Positions 24,212-37,198 are shown, numbered from the stretch's first letter. The stretch is DNA of 64,000 bases from Pseudomonas antarctica (GCF_001647715.1 NZ_CP015600.1:4216001-4280000), one strand, 5' to 3'. Made by a program: numbers and translations. The notes: a model not told the origin generated them from the sequence alone.

Positions 24212-26133
24212 TACTCCGAATCTGGGCGACCACGCCGGGAAACCGCTTGCGCGAGGAACTCAGCGAACTGGGCGACGGGCATCGAGCCCAGGTCAGCACC
24301 TTCACGAGTACGCACAGCGACAGTCTGCATCTCGACTTCCCGATCTCCGATAACCAAAAGATAGGGAACCTTGAGCAAAGTATGCTCGCGGATTTTAAAG
24401 CCGATCTTTTCATTTCTCAAGTCGGACTTGGCACGAAATCCGCTTTCGTTGAGAGTTTTTTCAACTTCAGCGGCAAAATCGGCCTGTTTATCAGTGATAT
24501 TCATGATCACTGCCTGAGTCGGAGCCAGCCACGCGGGGAACGCACCCTCGTAGTGCTCGATCAGGATCCCGACAAACCGTTCGAACGAGCCGAGGATCGC
24601 CCGGTGCAGCATAACCGGGTGTTTACGGCTGTTGTCTTCGGAGACGTATTCAGCCCCCAAACGGATCGGCAGGTTAAAATCGAGCTGCAAAGTACCACAT
24701 TGCCACACACGACCAAGACAATCTTTCAGCGAGAACTCGATTTTCGGACCGTAGAAGGCGCCCTCACCCGGCTGCAAATCGTACGCAAGGCCCGCATTGT
24801 CTAGCGCGGCGGCCAGTGCAGCTTCGGCGCGATCCCACAGCTCGTCAGACCCGACGCGTTTTTCCGGACGAGTGGACAGCTTCATTTCGACTTCGGTGAA
24901 GCCGAAATCGCGATAAACGTCCATGGTCAGCTTGATGAACGCCGCGGATTCAGACTGCATCTGCTCTTCGGTGCAGAAGATGTGGGCGTCATCCTGAGTG
25001 AAGCCACGCACACGCATGATGCCGTGCAGCGCACCCGACGGCTCATTACGGTGGCAGGCACCGAATTCGGCCAGACGCATCGGCAACTCGCGGTAGCTCT
25101 TCAGGCCTTGGTTGAACACCTGCACGTGGCACGGGCAGTTCATCGGCTTGATGGCGTAGTCGCGGTTTTCCGACTGGGTGGTGAACATGTTGTCAGCGTA
25201 GTTGGCCCAGTGCCCGGATTTCTCCCACAGGCCGCGATCAACGACCTGCGGAGTCTTGATTTCCAGGTAGCCGTTATCGCGCTGAACCTTGCGCATGTAC
25301 TGCTCGAGCACCTGATACAGGGTCCAGCCGTTCGGGTGCCAGAACACCATGCCCGGCGCTTCTTCCTGGAGGTGGAACAGGTTCAGGCGCTTGCCGATCT
25401 TGCGGTGGTCGCGTTTTTCGGCTTCTTCGATGCGCTGGATGTAGGCTGCCAGCTGCTTCTTGTCAGCCCAGGCAGTGCCATAGATCCGCTGCAACTGCTC
25501 GTTCTTCGCATCACCGCGCCAGTAGGCACCGGACAGCTTGGTCAGCTTAAACGACTTGAGGAAGCGCGTGTTCGGCACGTGCGGGCCACGGCACATGTCG
25601 ACGTATTCTTCGTGGTAATACAGGCCCATGGCCTGTTCGTCCGGCATGTCTTCCACCAGACGCAGCTTGTAGTCTTCACCACGAGCAGTAAATACGTCGA
25701 TCACTTCGGCGCGCGGCGTGACTTTCTTGATGACGTCGTAATCTTTTTCGATCAGAGCGTGCATGCGCGCCTCGATAGCAGCCAGGTCGTCCGGAGTGAA
25801 TGGACGCTCGTAGGCGATATCGTAATAGAAGCCTTCGTCAATGACCGGGCCGATTACCATCTTCGCGGTCGGGTACAGCTGCTTGACCGCGTGGCCAATC
25901 AGGTGCGCACAAGAGTGGCGAATGATCTCAAGCCCCTCTTGATCCTTAGGCGTGATGATTTGCAGGCTGGCATCGGCGGTGATCAGGTCGCTGGCGTCAA
26001 CCAGCTTGCCGTCGACCTTGCCGGCCACAGTGGCCTTGGCCAGGCCGGCACCAATGGATGCGGCGACCTCGGCTACGGAAACCGAATGATCGAATGAACG
26101 TTGACTGCCATCGGGAAGAGTAATAGTTGGCAT
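24211..26133 (-). CDS. thrS: Threonyl-tRNA synthetase
   Basis: This 640-residue protein is of the normal ThrS length. It has an N-terminal TGS domain ([20 protein letters not shown]), an editing domain with [16 protein letters not shown], a class II catalytic core with the zinc-site cysteine in MNCPCHV, and a C-terminal anticodon-binding domain. I chose the ATG at 26133, start of the TGS domain, over an upstream GTG/ATG at 26166. It is the first gene of the operon and its stop overlaps the infC start. Confidence 0.98.
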   Translation of the reverse strand: MPTITLPDGSQRSFDHSVSVAEVAASIGAGLAKATVAGKVDGKLVDASDLITADASLQIITPKDQEGLEIIRHSCAHLIGHAVKQLYPTAKMVIGPVIDEGFYYDIAYERPFTPDDLAAIEARMHALIEKDYDVIKKVTPRAEVIDVFTARGEDYKLRLVEDMPDEQAMGLYYHEEYVDMCRGPHVPNTRFLKSFKLTKLSGAYWRGDAKNEQLQRIYGTAWADKKQLAAYIQRIEEAEKRDHRKIGKRLNLFHLQEEAPGMVFWHPNGWTLYQVLEQYMRKVQRDNGYLEIKTPQVVDRGLWEKSGHWANYADNMFTTQSENRDYAIKPMNCPCHVQVFNQGLKSYRELPMRLAEFGACHRNEPSGALHGIMRVRGFTQDDAHIFCTEEQMQSESAAFIKLTMDVYRDFGFTEVEMKLSTRPEKRVGSDELWDRAEAALAAALDNAGLAYDLQPGEGAFYGPKIEFSLKDCLGRVWQCGTLQLDFNLPIRLGAEYVSEDNSRKHPVMLHRAILGSFERFVGILIEHYEGAFPAWLAPTQAVIMNITDKQADFAAEVEKTLNESGFRAKSDLRNEKIGFKIREHTLLKVPYLLVIGDREVEMQTVAVRTREGADLGSMPVAQFAEFLAQAVSRRGRPDSE

Positions 26134-26502
26134 GGCGCCTCCTCTCCTAGTGGTGACCCCTACCAAAGGTCACGTGGGTTGGGATGAGCCAGTACAAGAT
26201 CCAACACCAGGCCGTTCAGTGATGAACGCCTGCCTTACAGCGGCAGGAGCCTTTCGGCCAACCGATAATCGAACCAGAGTGACTGGAGTGAACTAAAAAG
26301 AACATGGCAAGGCGGCAATTGGCACGCCTGTAAACAGCCAGGTTGCGGATGCTAGCACAGATGAACGGTCGTCGCGCCGACACGGCCTTAGGAAATACAA
26401 ATTCCAGCGTTTATAGCGGCAAAAGTGAACTTGAGCTGTACGACAGGCCTCAAACGCACCGAGAATCGCCGTTCGTCCTCAAGACTTCAGGAGCCTTTAA
26501 CT
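26134..26502. other. Intergenic region between thrS and a divergent gene
   Basis: This 369-base stretch holds the divergent promoters of thrS (minus) and the small secreted-protein gene (plus). A hairpin CCTGCC-N7-GGCAGG lies at 26229-26247 in the thrS leader and could be the base of leader control. I see no T-box elements and no convincing gene. Confidence 0.5.
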
Positions 26503-26817
26503 ATGCGTTTTTCCTCGACCTTCGCGCTTGCTGCATCGCTGGCCTTCCTCTCCTTCGGCGCACAGGCTGCAGCCCCATCGAACTGGCCTTCGGCCGGCGA
26601 CCGGGACAACTTTGTCAAAGACTGCACCTCAGCCGCTCAGCAGAGCGTTGACGCCAAAACCGCCAAAGACCATTGCGAATGCGGCGCCGACAAGATCAAC
26701 GCGGAATTGAGCACCGCTGAAATCAAGGAGCTCATGACTAACCAGAACGCCAAGCAGGAGCTTAAAAACAAAGCGGTCACGGCTATTTCGTCCTGCAAAG
26801 TCGTGAAGAAAAAGTAA
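26503..26817 (+). CDS. Small secreted protein, unknown
   Basis: This 104-residue protein has a clear signal peptide (MRFSSTFALAASLAFLSFGA, then QAAAP). The mature part is charged, with cysteines in KDCTSAAQ, HCECGAD and SSCKVV that may form disulphides in the periplasm. AGGAG lies upstream of the ATG. No domain recognised. Confidence 0.8.
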   Translation: MRFSSTFALAASLAFLSFGAQAAAPSNWPSAGDRDNFVKDCTSAAQQSVDAKTAKDHCECGADKINAELSTAEIKELMTNQNAKQELKNKAVTAISSCKVVKKK

Positions 26818-26928
26818 GACCGACCACTGATCAGGCAGCCATTTAGCGGAAAAAAAAGCCTGAAAACTGCCATTTCTCACAAATTACGCAGCTTTTACGG
26901 CTTTTTTTAACAGCTGATATTTCGCGCC

Positions 26929-26951
26929 AAAGCCCCGTAGATCGGGGCTTT
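26929..26951. terminator. Hairpin between small secreted gene and csp
   Basis: AAAGCCCCG-TAGAT-CGGGGCTTT forms a nine-base stem, ending in only three T plus CAG. It probably terminates the secreted-protein transcript. Confidence 0.6.
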
Positions 26952-27106
26952 CAGCCGAACAAGGCACTAAACGCAACGCCATTGAGTAGTAAACAATGCC
27001 TTGGGGGGGCTCCCAAGTCGAACATTTCGACTATGATAGCCAAGTGTGCCCAGTTGGCCTGAGCAGCACAGCACTACTGAAAATATATGTTTCTTGGAGA
27101 TACACC

Positions 27107-27319
27107 ATGTCTAATCGCCAAACCGGCACCGTTAAATGGTTCAACGATGAAAAAGGCTTCGGCTTCATCACTCCTCAAGGTGGCGGTGACGACCTGTTCG
27201 TACACTTCAAAGCTATCGAAAGCGACGGTTTCAAAAGCCTGAAAGAAGGCCAAACCGTTTCCTTCGTGGCTGAGAAAGGCCAAAAGGGTATGCAAGCTGC
27301 ACAGGTTCGCGGCGAGTAA
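27107..27319 (+). CDS. Cold-shock protein (CspA family)
   Basis: This 70-residue OB-fold protein has both RNA-binding motifs, KGFGFITP and DLFVHF, within [16 protein letters not shown]. It binds single-stranded RNA and DNA and acts as an RNA chaperone. TTGGAGA precedes the ATG. The leader (about 26988-27106) is rather long, as in cold-regulated csp genes, although cold induction is not shown by sequence. A bidirectional terminator follows. Confidence 0.96.
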   Translation: MSNRQTGTVKWFNDEKGFGFITPQGGGDDLFVHFKAIESDGFKSLKEGQTVSFVAEKGQKGMQAAQVRGE

Positions 27320-27334
27320 TTCTCCGCTGAGCTA

Positions 27335-27366
27335 AAAAAAACCCCGTCCATGTGACGGGGTTTTTT
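27335..27366. terminator. Bidirectional terminator between csp and I78 gene
   Basis: A run of A, then CCCCGTC-CATGT-GACGGGG and a run of T: a GC-rich stem with T-runs on both strands. It can end both convergent transcripts. Confidence 0.92.
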
Positions 27367-27393
27367 ATGGGCGCTGCAAAAGCCGGGACGCTG

Positions 27394-27714
27394 TCAGCCG
27401 CAGTTGACCCGCGTAATCACCAGGTTGTCGTCGGTGTTCAGGTTCAAGCGGTCGGAGCGGTATTCCAGAGTGATCATGTCGTTAGGCTTGAGGATCCGCG
27501 CGTTCTGCGCGCCGGCACGGGTACGCGCCTGATCCAGCAGTTGAGGCGAAGCTTTCTGGCCGATGGCGAATTCGGCAGCCTTCGACTCACAACGGCTATG
27601 GCCTGCGTCAGCAACGGCGACGTCTTTGCCTGGCTCAGAGGCACCCGGGGTGCTGCAACCCGCCAACGCGAGTGCTGCCAACAAAGTGCCGAATGATGCG
27701 AGCTTCCAAGGCAT
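27394..27714 (-). CDS. I78-family peptidase-inhibitor lipoprotein
   Basis: This 106-residue protein has a lipobox (LALAGC) after a short signal peptide. Its C-terminal part has the I78 inhibitor pattern: CESKAAEFAIGQ, then ARILKPNDMITLEYRSDRLN and VITRVNCG, with conserved cysteines. I78 proteins resemble serine-peptidase inhibitors, so this may guard the periplasm from proteases. It is convergent with the cold-shock gene. Confidence 0.85.
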   Translation of the reverse strand: MPWKLASFGTLLAALALAGCSTPGASEPGKDVAVADAGHSRCESKAAEFAIGQKASPQLLDQARTRAGAQNARILKPNDMITLEYRSDRLNLNTDDNLVITRVNCG

Positions 27715-27858
27715 GAAGCCTCCTATGATAAAAAATGGACAGAGATCGTGCGACAGCGATCTGGCCGTTTGGTTTCAAGACGTAAATCGCCCGACGGCAA
27801 GTCTGCCTGACTCAGGGCGAGCATTCGCCAAGTCAATCGTCACCAGATATGAACGCAC

Positions 27859-28197
27859 TCAGTAGATGTCGATGTAGTCAAACGGTGGGTTTGGCCAATT
27901 CTGCGTGAGCGCATTGAAAATCTGCATGACCCAGACTTCATCACTGGCCGCGACTTTACCGACATAACCCGAACCTTTCGCCCAGGTTTCCAGGCGAAAC
28001 AGCAAGCCATCGATCTCGACACCGCCTACGGCCTTCCCGGAGGAGATATACGCGATACCGGCCCTGGTCACCCGTAACTGGGTATGCTCGTCATCACTGG
28101 CACTGGCGAGCAACTGACGGACAGCCTCCAGCGTGACGTTATCGGGGTTGTTCAAATCGATCTGCACCTGGTGTTCCCCGGCAATTGAATTGAGCAA
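27859..28197 (-). CDS. Small cytoplasmic protein, unknown
   Basis: This 112-residue protein starts MLNSIAGEHQVQIDLNNPDN, with a helical front and beta-rich rear (VGGVEIDGLLFRLETWAKGS). No signal peptide or domain is recognised. It has the look of a conserved Pseudomonas hypothetical. Confidence 0.7.
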   Translation of the reverse strand: MLNSIAGEHQVQIDLNNPDNVTLEAVRQLLASASDDEHTQLRVTRAGIAYISSGKAVGGVEIDGLLFRLETWAKGSGYVGKVAASDEVWVMQIFNALTQNWPNPPFDYIDIY

Positions 28198-28339
28198 CAG
28201 TGTCGCACAGCGCCTGCCTCAACCCGAAGCGCCTCATGCCTAAGTAGCAGTGCCAAATACCCTGCAAAAATGGTTAACTGCCGCGACTAAAACCGCGTGC
28301 CAGCGCACTGCCCAGCACTTCAAACCCCGCGAGCCCCCC

Positions 28340-28552
28340 ATGACCACTGTAACCCTCCAAGCCGACATCAAAGCCAAGTGGCCTCAAGGACAGAGCTCCT
28401 ACAGCCCCGGAAGCCCGGAGGAGTTGGCAATCATCGGAATCGACCTGCTGGTCAAGGAACTCGGTACTCAGGCCGCGCAAGCCTTCATCGGCCAGATATT
28501 CGAGAAATACCCGGCCGATCACATGGGCGCACACAAGCCCGAGCGCGAATAA
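28340..28552 (+). CDS. Small conserved protein, unknown
   Basis: This 70-residue protein starts MTTVTLQADIKAKWPQGQSS and contains SPEELAIIGIDLLVKELGTQ. No domain recognised. The ATG at 28340 follows GCGAGCC, a weak ribosome site. It converges with the nucleoside hydrolase gene; a GC-rich hairpin between them at 28557-28580 may end both. Confidence 0.65.
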   Translation: MTTVTLQADIKAKWPQGQSSYSPGSPEELAIIGIDLLVKELGTQAAQAFIGQIFEKYPADHMGAHKPERE

Positions 28553-28585
28553 GAACCGGCCGGCGAGCGCCGACCGGCAAACACA

Positions 28586-29614
28586 TTACTTCAGGCGCGC
28601 CAAGCGCTCGGTCAGCAGATCGAAGAAGCCTTGGGCGTCGCCGTTCTCAACCCAGAACGCGTTCTTCGGCTGCTTCAAGCCGTCATACCAATCGACGATG
28701 GTCTGGCCGAAGGTCGGGCCTTCGCGACTGTCTACCACCACGTTAACCTCACGCCCACTGAACAGTGCCGGCTTGAGCAGATAGGCAATGACGGTAGCGT
28801 CGTGTACCGGACCGCCCGGGATGCCGTAGTGCTCCATGTCGCCTTTGACGTATTCATTGAGAATGTCGCCAACCACTTTGCTCGCGTTGTTGTTAATCGC
28901 CGCGATTTTCTTCAGTCGCGCTTCGCTGGTCAGCACCTTGTGGGTCACGTCCAGTGGCAGGTAGGTCAGCTTGACGCCACTTTTGAGCACGATTTCAGCG
29001 GCGATAGGGTCGGCGAACAAATTGAATTCGGCCACCGGTGTGATATTGCCGCCATTGAAGTGCGCACCGCCCATCACCACCACTTCCTTGATGCCTTGGG
29101 TGATTTCCGGGGCCTGGGTCAACGCCAGCGCCAGGTTGGTTTGTGGGCCGAGCATGGCGATGGTGATGCTGTGCGGCTTGGCAGTGCTGAGCGTTTTGAT
29201 CAGGTAGTCGACAGCATTGCCTTCAGCCAGGCCGTTTTTTGGCTCGTGTACGGTGACACCGGAAATACCTTCTTTGCCGTGAATATTCTCAGCGTAAATC
29301 GGCGTGCGCAGCATCGGTTTTGGCGCGCCTGCGTACACAGGAATTTCCTCACGCCCTGCCCACTCACGAGCCAGGCGTGCGTTGCGGGAAGTCTTGTCCA
29401 GGCGCACGTTACCGGCAACGGTGGTCAGCGCACGAATGCTCAGTTCCTCCGGAGAGGCCATGGCAAACAACAAGGCCACTACGTCATCGGCACCTGGGTC
29501 GGTATCGATGATCAGGTCGATTTTTTCCGCCGCTTGGGCGCTGGCTGCTGTGAGCGCGGACAAAAGCAGGACACTCCGAAACAGGTTTTTCAGGGTTGGA
29601 AGACCACGTTGCAT
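28586..29614 (-). CDS. Secreted nucleoside hydrolase (IunH family)
   Basis: This 342-residue protein has a signal peptide (LLLSALTAASAQAA) before the nucleoside-hydrolase core. The DTDPGADD motif (near residue 37) binds calcium and the ribose, and VVMGGAHFNGGNITPVAEFN belongs to the family core. It splits nucleosides into base and ribose, here presumably in the periplasm. It is the last gene of the rbs operon, 27 bases after rbsD, so the freed ribose could be taken up by RbsABC. Substrate preference cannot be read from the sequence. Confidence 0.92.
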   Translation of the reverse strand: MQRGLPTLKNLFRSVLLLSALTAASAQAAEKIDLIIDTDPGADDVVALLFAMASPEELSIRALTTVAGNVRLDKTSRNARLAREWAGREEIPVYAGAPKPMLRTPIYAENIHGKEGISGVTVHEPKNGLAEGNAVDYLIKTLSTAKPHSITIAMLGPQTNLALALTQAPEITQGIKEVVVMGGAHFNGGNITPVAEFNLFADPIAAEIVLKSGVKLTYLPLDVTHKVLTSEARLKKIAAINNNASKVVGDILNEYVKGDMEHYGIPGGPVHDATVIAYLLKPALFSGREVNVVVDSREGPTFGQTIVDWYDGLKQPKNAFWVENGDAQGFFDLLTERLARLK

Positions 29615-29640
29615 GAAACACTCCTTGTCGTAGGAAAACT

Positions 29641-30045
29641 CTAGAAGGTTACGCCGGACACCAGCGCGATATTGCAATAAGGCTGGCACTCGCCAGTGCG
29701 CACTACGGCGCGGGCCTTGCGGCTGAGCTGCTTGAATTCTTCGTGGCTGAGCAGGCGGCGCTCGCCGAGGGCAGCCTGGTCAGTCAGGGTGTTGAGTGCC
29801 GTGAGCGCAGGTGGCTGCTTGAGCAGGATTTCTTCCGCCAACACGTGGCTTTCCACCTGCATTTCGCTCAGCACAATGCGTAGGGTACTGATGAAATCAG
29901 GAATGCCCTGGGTCAGCGCCAGGTCGATCAACTCGACGCCCGGCGGCACCGGCAGGCCGGCATCGCCAATCACCAGGATGTCACCATGACCGAGGGACGC
30001 GATCACGCGCGACAGGGCGATATTGAGCAGAGGTGTCTTTTTCAT
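29641..30045 (-). CDS. rbsD: D-ribose pyranase
   Basis: This 134-residue RbsD protein starts [20 protein letters not shown], with the catalytic histidine in LGHGD. It interconverts ribose pyranose forms so that the furanose form reaches the kinase. The start overlaps the rbsK stop (ATGA). Confidence 0.97.
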   Translation of the reverse strand: MKKTPLLNIALSRVIASLGHGDILVIGDAGLPVPPGVELIDLALTQGIPDFISTLRIVLSEMQVESHVLAEEILLKQPPALTALNTLTDQAALGERRLLSHEEFKQLSRKARAVVRTGECQPYCNIALVSGVTF

Positions 30046-30959
30046 GAGGGTATAAAACCTTGAACGTCCTGCAATACAGGGATAGAGGGTTGCGCGCCGG
30101 CGCGAGTGACCGACAGCGCTGCGGCGACCTGACCAAAGCGAATAGCCTCGGCTTCGCTTTTACCGTTGGCGAGCGCGGCGGCAAAACCACCCACGAAGGT
30201 GTCACCGGCAGCCGTGGTGTCCACTGCCTTGACCTTTGGCGCCACCAGGTGCTCAAAGCCGTTGCCATCGGCAAACAGCGCGCCCTGCGCCCCCAGAGTG
30301 ATGATCACTTTGCCGGCGCCCGCCTTGATCAACTGCGTCGCAGCGACCTTGGCGCTGTCGAGGGAATCGACCGTCACGCCACTTAATGCACCGGCTTCGC
30401 TTTCGTTGGGAATCAGATAGTCGATCGAGGCGTACCACTGCGCGGGCAACGGGCCACTGGCCGGTGCTGGATTCAGGATCACCGTCTTGCCCAGTTCACG
30501 ACCGCGCTTGAGAGCATGGCCCACGGTGTCCATGGGTACTTCCAATTGGCAGACGATCACATCGGCCGCCTGCAACACCGAATCGGCCAGCTGCAACGAA
30601 GCGGGCGTCAGCTCACCGTTGCTTCCCGCAACGATTACAATCGCGTTCTGGCTGCTGTCATCCACCACAATCAATGCCACGCCGCTTGAGCCGTCGACCG
30701 AGCTGACGGCCTGGCAATCAATGCCCTCCACCAGCAACGCGTCGCGCAATTGAGTGCCGTAGGCGTCCGTGCCGACGCATCCAATCATCGCCACATCAGC
30801 ACCCAGGCGCGCCGAAGCGACCGCCTGATTGGCGCCCTTGCCGCCCGGGACGGTGGAAAACGTTTGGCCAATCAGGGTTTCACCGGCGCGCGGCAAGCGA
30901 CTGGCGCGGGTGACCAAATCCATGTTCAAGCTGCCTATTACCACTACTTTTGCTGGCAT
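30042..30959 (-). CDS. rbsK: Ribokinase
   Basis: This 305-residue PfkB-family kinase has GSLNMDLV at the start, the sugar-binding [10 protein letters not shown], and the C-terminal anion-hole/base motif [14 protein letters not shown]. It makes ribose 5-phosphate from ribose and ATP. It is between rbsR and rbsD in the operon. Confidence 0.97.
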   Translation of the reverse strand: MPAKVVVIGSLNMDLVTRASRLPRAGETLIGQTFSTVPGGKGANQAVASARLGADVAMIGCVGTDAYGTQLRDALLVEGIDCQAVSSVDGSSGVALIVVDDSSQNAIVIVAGSNGELTPASLQLADSVLQAADVIVCQLEVPMDTVGHALKRGRELGKTVILNPAPASGPLPAQWYASIDYLIPNESEAGALSGVTVDSLDSAKVAATQLIKAGAGKVIITLGAQGALFADGNGFEHLVAPKVKAVDTTAAGDTFVGGFAAALANGKSEAEAIRFGQVAAALSVTRAGAQPSIPVLQDVQGFIPS

Positions 30960-30982
30960 ACATCAGTACTCATCAATTCGGT

Positions 30983-32005
30983 TCAGCGGTATTGGGCGAA
31001 CACACCCGCAAACGGCGCCGTCGACTCACGTAAAACAATGCTTGGCGTCACGATGCGCTGATCGATCGGCAGTTGGGGTGTCGCAATTCGTCGCAATAAG
31101 AGTTCGGCGGCCGTCTCGCCCAATTGCACGATTGACTGCCCGACCGTGGTCAGCGCGGGGTAAACGTAGCGGCCCATTTGAATGTCGTCAAAACCGATCA
31201 CCGACAGCTCACCCGGCACACGAATATTGCGCTCGGCTGCCGCACGTAATACACCGAAACCGATCATGTCGTTACTGGCGAAAATCGCACTTGGCGGGTT
31301 TTCCGACAGCAACTGTACCGCAGCGGCATAACCACCGGTGCTGGTGAAGTCACTTTCCAGGGTGCGACTGGCCGCTACATCCACGCCCGCCTCACGCAGC
31401 GCGCGGTGATAGCCCGCAAGCCGCATTTGCGCCACACGGGTGTGACCGGGGCCACCAATGCAGGCGATGTCCCGGTGACCCAGTTCAAGCAAGTGCCGGG
31501 TCGCCAGGTAAGCGCCCTCCTCGTGGTCGATACGCACCAGGTCGACATCAATGCCATCCAGCGCACGGTCGACAATGACCATGGGCGTGCGCACCGCGCT
31601 CAAACCCGCAGCAAGGCCACTGTCGTCACCACCCACCGAGGTCACGATCAAGCCGTCGATGCGCTTCTCGAGCAATACGCGCAAGTAGCTGCGCTGCTTC
31701 TCAGCGTTATCGTCGGAGTTGCAGAGGATCACGCAATAACCATTACGCTCACAGTAATCCTCGATGCCCCGGGCCAGTTCGGCAAAATACGGGTTAAGGC
31801 TATTGGGCACCAGCAGGCCAATGGTGGCAGTGGTCTTGGCTTTGAGCGAGCGCGCAACCGCACTTGGCACATAGTCCAACTGCTTGATCGCCGCTTCAAC
31901 CTTGATCCGCACAGGCTCGCTGACCGGCCGCGTCTTGTTCACCACATGGGACACGGTGGTGTAGGAAATACCTGCGAGCGCCGCCACATCCTTGATCGTT
32001 GCCAT
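30983..32005 (-). CDS. rbsR: LacI-family ribose repressor
   Basis: This 340-residue regulator has an N-terminal LacI helix-turn-helix, MATIKDVAALAGISYTTVSH, a hinge helix near residues 50-58 (PSAVARSLK), and a periplasmic-binding-like sugar domain. The gene is inside the operon it controls. The palindrome at 35680-35693 upstream of rbsB is its likely operator. Ribose is the presumed inducer. Confidence 0.95.
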   Translation of the reverse strand: MATIKDVAALAGISYTTVSHVVNKTRPVSEPVRIKVEAAIKQLDYVPSAVARSLKAKTTATIGLLVPNSLNPYFAELARGIEDYCERNGYCVILCNSDDNAEKQRSYLRVLLEKRIDGLIVTSVGGDDSGLAAGLSAVRTPMVIVDRALDGIDVDLVRIDHEEGAYLATRHLLELGHRDIACIGGPGHTRVAQMRLAGYHRALREAGVDVAASRTLESDFTSTGGYAAAVQLLSENPPSAIFASNDMIGFGVLRAAAERNIRVPGELSVIGFDDIQMGRYVYPALTTVGQSIVQLGETAAELLLRRIATPQLPIDQRIVTPSIVLRESTAPFAGVFAQYR

Positions 32006-32008
32006 GGT

Positions 32009-32982
32009 TCAGCCCCGCCGACTGGCGCGCTGGCTGCGATAGGTGTCGAGGACCACGGCAATCACGATCACGGCACCGGTGATGATGCGTTTGGTGGGCT
32101 CTGTAGCACCGATCTGCGCAAGGCCGGCCGCCAGCACCGAAATAATCAACACACCGAAGAACGTACTGATGACCGAGCCGCGCCCACCCATCAGGCTGGT
32201 ACCGCCGATCACCACCGCCGCGATCACCTGCAACTCAAGGCCGGAGCCGGCATTCGGGTCCGCCGCTTCCAGGCGCGAAATCTGGAACAGTGCCGCCACG
32301 CCGGCCAACAGCCCCATCAGGCTGAACACCAGGATCTTGTAGGGCTTGGGATTGATCCCGGCCAGGCGCACCGCCTCTTCGTTAGTGCCGATACCGATCA
32401 GGTAACGGCCGAATACAGTACGGGTCAACACCAACTGAGCGGCAACGATTACCAGCAAAGCAATGATAAACGATGGCGAAATACCGAAGGCAACCGGGTT
32501 GGACAACCAGGCAAACGAATCACCGATATAGGCGGTGCGCGAACCGGTCATCTGGTAAGCCACGCCACGGGCCATTTCCAGCACGCCGAGGGATACGATA
32601 AATGACGGAATGCGCCAGGCCACGGTAATCGAACCGGTGATGGTACCCGCCAATGCTGCGCAGCCCATGCCCAGCACCGCCGCTGGCAATACGCTCCAAC
32701 CCCAGCTGAGAATCGCCACGCTGACTGCCGATGCGGCCAATGCCAGCACCGAGCCCACCGACAGGTCGATACCGCCGATGATCAGGATGAACGTCATGCC
32801 GACCGCCAGCACCATCAGGTCCGGAATCTGGTTGGCCAGGGTGCTGAAGGTGTCATAGGACAGGAAGTGATCGCTGAGTACCGAGAACAGCGCAATCATT
32901 GCGAGCAAGGCACCGGCCAGTCCCAGATAAGTACCCAGGCCGTAGAAGTTGCCGCCGGTTTTACCCGGGGAGTTTATTGTTT

Positions 32983-32986
<4 letters not shown>
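32009..32986 (-). CDS. rbsC: Ribose ABC transporter permease
   Basis: This 325-residue membrane protein has about eight to ten hydrophobic segments and the GGIDLSVGSVLAL motif of the RbsC/AraH permease family near residue 70. It forms the inner-membrane channel for ribose. Its start overlaps the rbsA stop. Confidence 0.96.
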
Positions 32987-34536
<1,550 letters not shown>

Positions 34537-34551
34537 AAGAAAAATCTCCAG

Positions 34552-34576
34552 GCGCCCGCTCAGGACGAGCGGGCGC
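34552..34576 (-). repeat. Intercistronic stem-loop between rbsB and rbsA
   Basis: GCGCCCGCTC-AGGAC-GAGCGGGCGC forms a perfect ten-base stem with no T-run following it closely. Such structures after binding-protein genes stabilise the upstream message, giving more RbsB than RbsA. Confidence 0.75.
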
Positions 34577-34594
34577 TGTTGGGTGCTACCAGGA

Positions 34595-35554
34595 TTACTT
34601 CTTGAGGACGAGTTCGACCGGGGTTTCGATCACGCCGTCTTTGGCATCGACTTGCTCACCCTTGACCAGCTTGAGCGCGTTCTGGATACCGAACACAGCT
34701 TGCTGAGCAGCGGCTTGGTCGGCAGTCGCCAGGACACGGCCGTCCTGCAGCATAGGTTTAATGGCTTCGATGTTGTCGTAGCCCACCACCAGCACTTTGC
34801 CGGCCTTGTCTGCCGCACGTACCGCGGAGACTGCGCCCAGTGCCATGTTGTCGTTACCGGCCAGCAGCGCCTTGAGGTCCGGGTATTCGCTCAACATGGC
34901 GGAGGCCACTTTCTGGCCCTGGTCGATTTCCCAGTTACCCGATTGGGTGGAAACGATCTTCATGCCGGCGGCGTCCATCGCATCCTTGTAGCCTGCGGTG
35001 CGCTGCTGGGCGTTGGTGGTGGTCGGCACGCCTTCGATGATGCCGACCTTGTCACCCGAGGTCAGTTGCTTGGCCAGGTAGTCACCCACCAGCTTGGAGC
35101 CTTTGCGGTTGTCCGGGCCCACAAACGGGATAGTGAGGTTTTTGCTTTTCAGTACGTCCGGATCAAGGCGGTTGTCGATGTTGACGACCTTGATGCCAGC
35201 ATCAGAGGCTTTCTTCAGCACAGTGACCAATGCCTTGGAGTCGGCGGGGGCGATCACGATGGCGTTTACTTTGGCGAGGATCATCTGGTTGACGATATCG
35301 ATCTGCGCACTGGTATCGGTTTCGTTCTTGATCCCGTTGGTGATCATGTCGAAATCAGCGGAATGCGCCTTCTGGTATTCCTTGGCGCCGTCCTGCATGG
35401 TCACGAAAAATTCGTTGGCAAGGGATTTCATCACCAGGCCGACCTTGGGTTTGGCGGCGGCGTCATCAGCGAATGCAGAGGAGAGAGGTAGAGCAGCGGA
35501 TGCGGCAGCAAGCACAGCGACAGCAAGAAGACGTCCAGCAAATGGCAGCTTCAT
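34595..35554 (-). CDS. rbsB: Ribose-binding periplasmic protein
   Basis: This 319-residue protein has a signal peptide (about 29 residues, ending SSAFADDA) and a type I periplasmic binding fold beginning PKVGLVMKSLANEFFVTMQD. It captures ribose and delivers it to RbsC. It is the first gene of the operon, downstream of the RbsR operator. Confidence 0.96.
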   Translation of the reverse strand: MKLPFAGRLLAVAVLAAASAALPLSSAFADDAAAKPKVGLVMKSLANEFFVTMQDGAKEYQKAHSADFDMITNGIKNETDTSAQIDIVNQMILAKVNAIVIAPADSKALVTVLKKASDAGIKVVNIDNRLDPDVLKSKNLTIPFVGPDNRKGSKLVGDYLAKQLTSGDKVGIIEGVPTTTNAQQRTAGYKDAMDAAGMKIVSTQSGNWEIDQGQKVASAMLSEYPDLKALLAGNDNMALGAVSAVRAADKAGKVLVVGYDNIEAIKPMLQDGRVLATADQAAAQQAVFGIQNALKLVKGEQVDAKDGVIETPVELVLKK

Positions 35555-35584
35555 GGGTTCACTCCGATCTTATGATTATTGTAA

Positions 35585-35693
35585 GCAACGCTTGCACCGA
35601 AGAACGCTTCGGCAGCCCTCCCACCCGGGTGGCTGATACGAGCTTTCACGATACTCAGGGAGCGCTGCGTGAAACATCTCGCAAACGTTTGCG
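35585..35693 (-). promoter_or_regulatory. rbs promoter region with RbsR operator
   Basis: The perfect 14-base palindrome CGCAAACGTTTGCG (35680-35693) is a typical LacI-family operator with the central CG. A weaker related site, GCAACGCTTGC (35585-35595), lies close to the rbsB start. Two sites would allow looping. Binding by RbsR is inferred from the operon context. Confidence 0.85.
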
Positions 35694-35874
35694 TTAGTCA
35701 AACTATGAGAACCTTGCCGAGATTTGTCAACGACGGAAATCTGCCTTTCATCTGGCCCGGGCCTTTCATCGTACCGCTGATGTGATTAAACATTGCCTTT
35801 GCCCGACCGCTCTCCAAAACGATAGGCAGTGACGCCACCGTCATACACGCCTCCATGAATATTCCATCATGGTT

Positions 35875-35920
35875 TTCGGACAACCGAACGCAATAGCCCC
35901 TCACTGTTCGGAAAGCCGGA
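35875..35920 (+). promoter_or_regulatory. AauR-type enhancer boxes upstream of ansB
   Basis: TTCGG-ACAA-CCGAA (35875-35888) is an exact match to the TTCGG-N4-CCGAA pattern I recall for AauR, the acidic amino acid response regulator of pseudomonads. TTCGG-AAAG-CCGGA (35907-35920) matches with one difference. They lie about 90-130 bases upstream of a sigma54-like promoter. Confidence 0.75.
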
Positions 35921-36005
35921 CAACCGCTCCTCATCCCCCTCTAAAAAATCAATTTAAGTTGTTTTAAATCAACACGTTAATTTATATGTTCGGCCACCAT
36001 CAGCC

Positions 36006-36021
36006 TGGTACAAATCCTGCT
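36006..36021 (+). promoter_or_regulatory. Sigma54-like promoter of ansB
   Basis: TGGTACAAATCCTGCT has the invariant GG (-24) and GC (-12) at the correct ten-base spacing. It lies 89 bases before the ansB start and downstream of the AauR-like boxes, the normal enhancer layout. Confidence 0.7.
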
Positions 36022-36070
36022 CTTTCTCAGCACCTCGCGGCATTCAGAATCGCCCGGGTGTTCTAGATGA

Positions 36071-37198
<1,128 letters not shown>

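Noticed and set aside
24982..26097. Open frame of 371 codons opposite thrS
   Set aside because: It is antisense to thrS and has no recognisable domain.
26134..26342. T-box or other tRNA-sensing leader before thrS
   Set aside because: No T-box core sequence or specifier structure is visible, and T-boxes are not expected in gamma-proteobacteria.
35698..35934. Open frame of 78 codons on the minus strand between rbsB and ansB
   Set aside because: It covers the AauR-like boxes of ansB and has no ribosome site or known domain.
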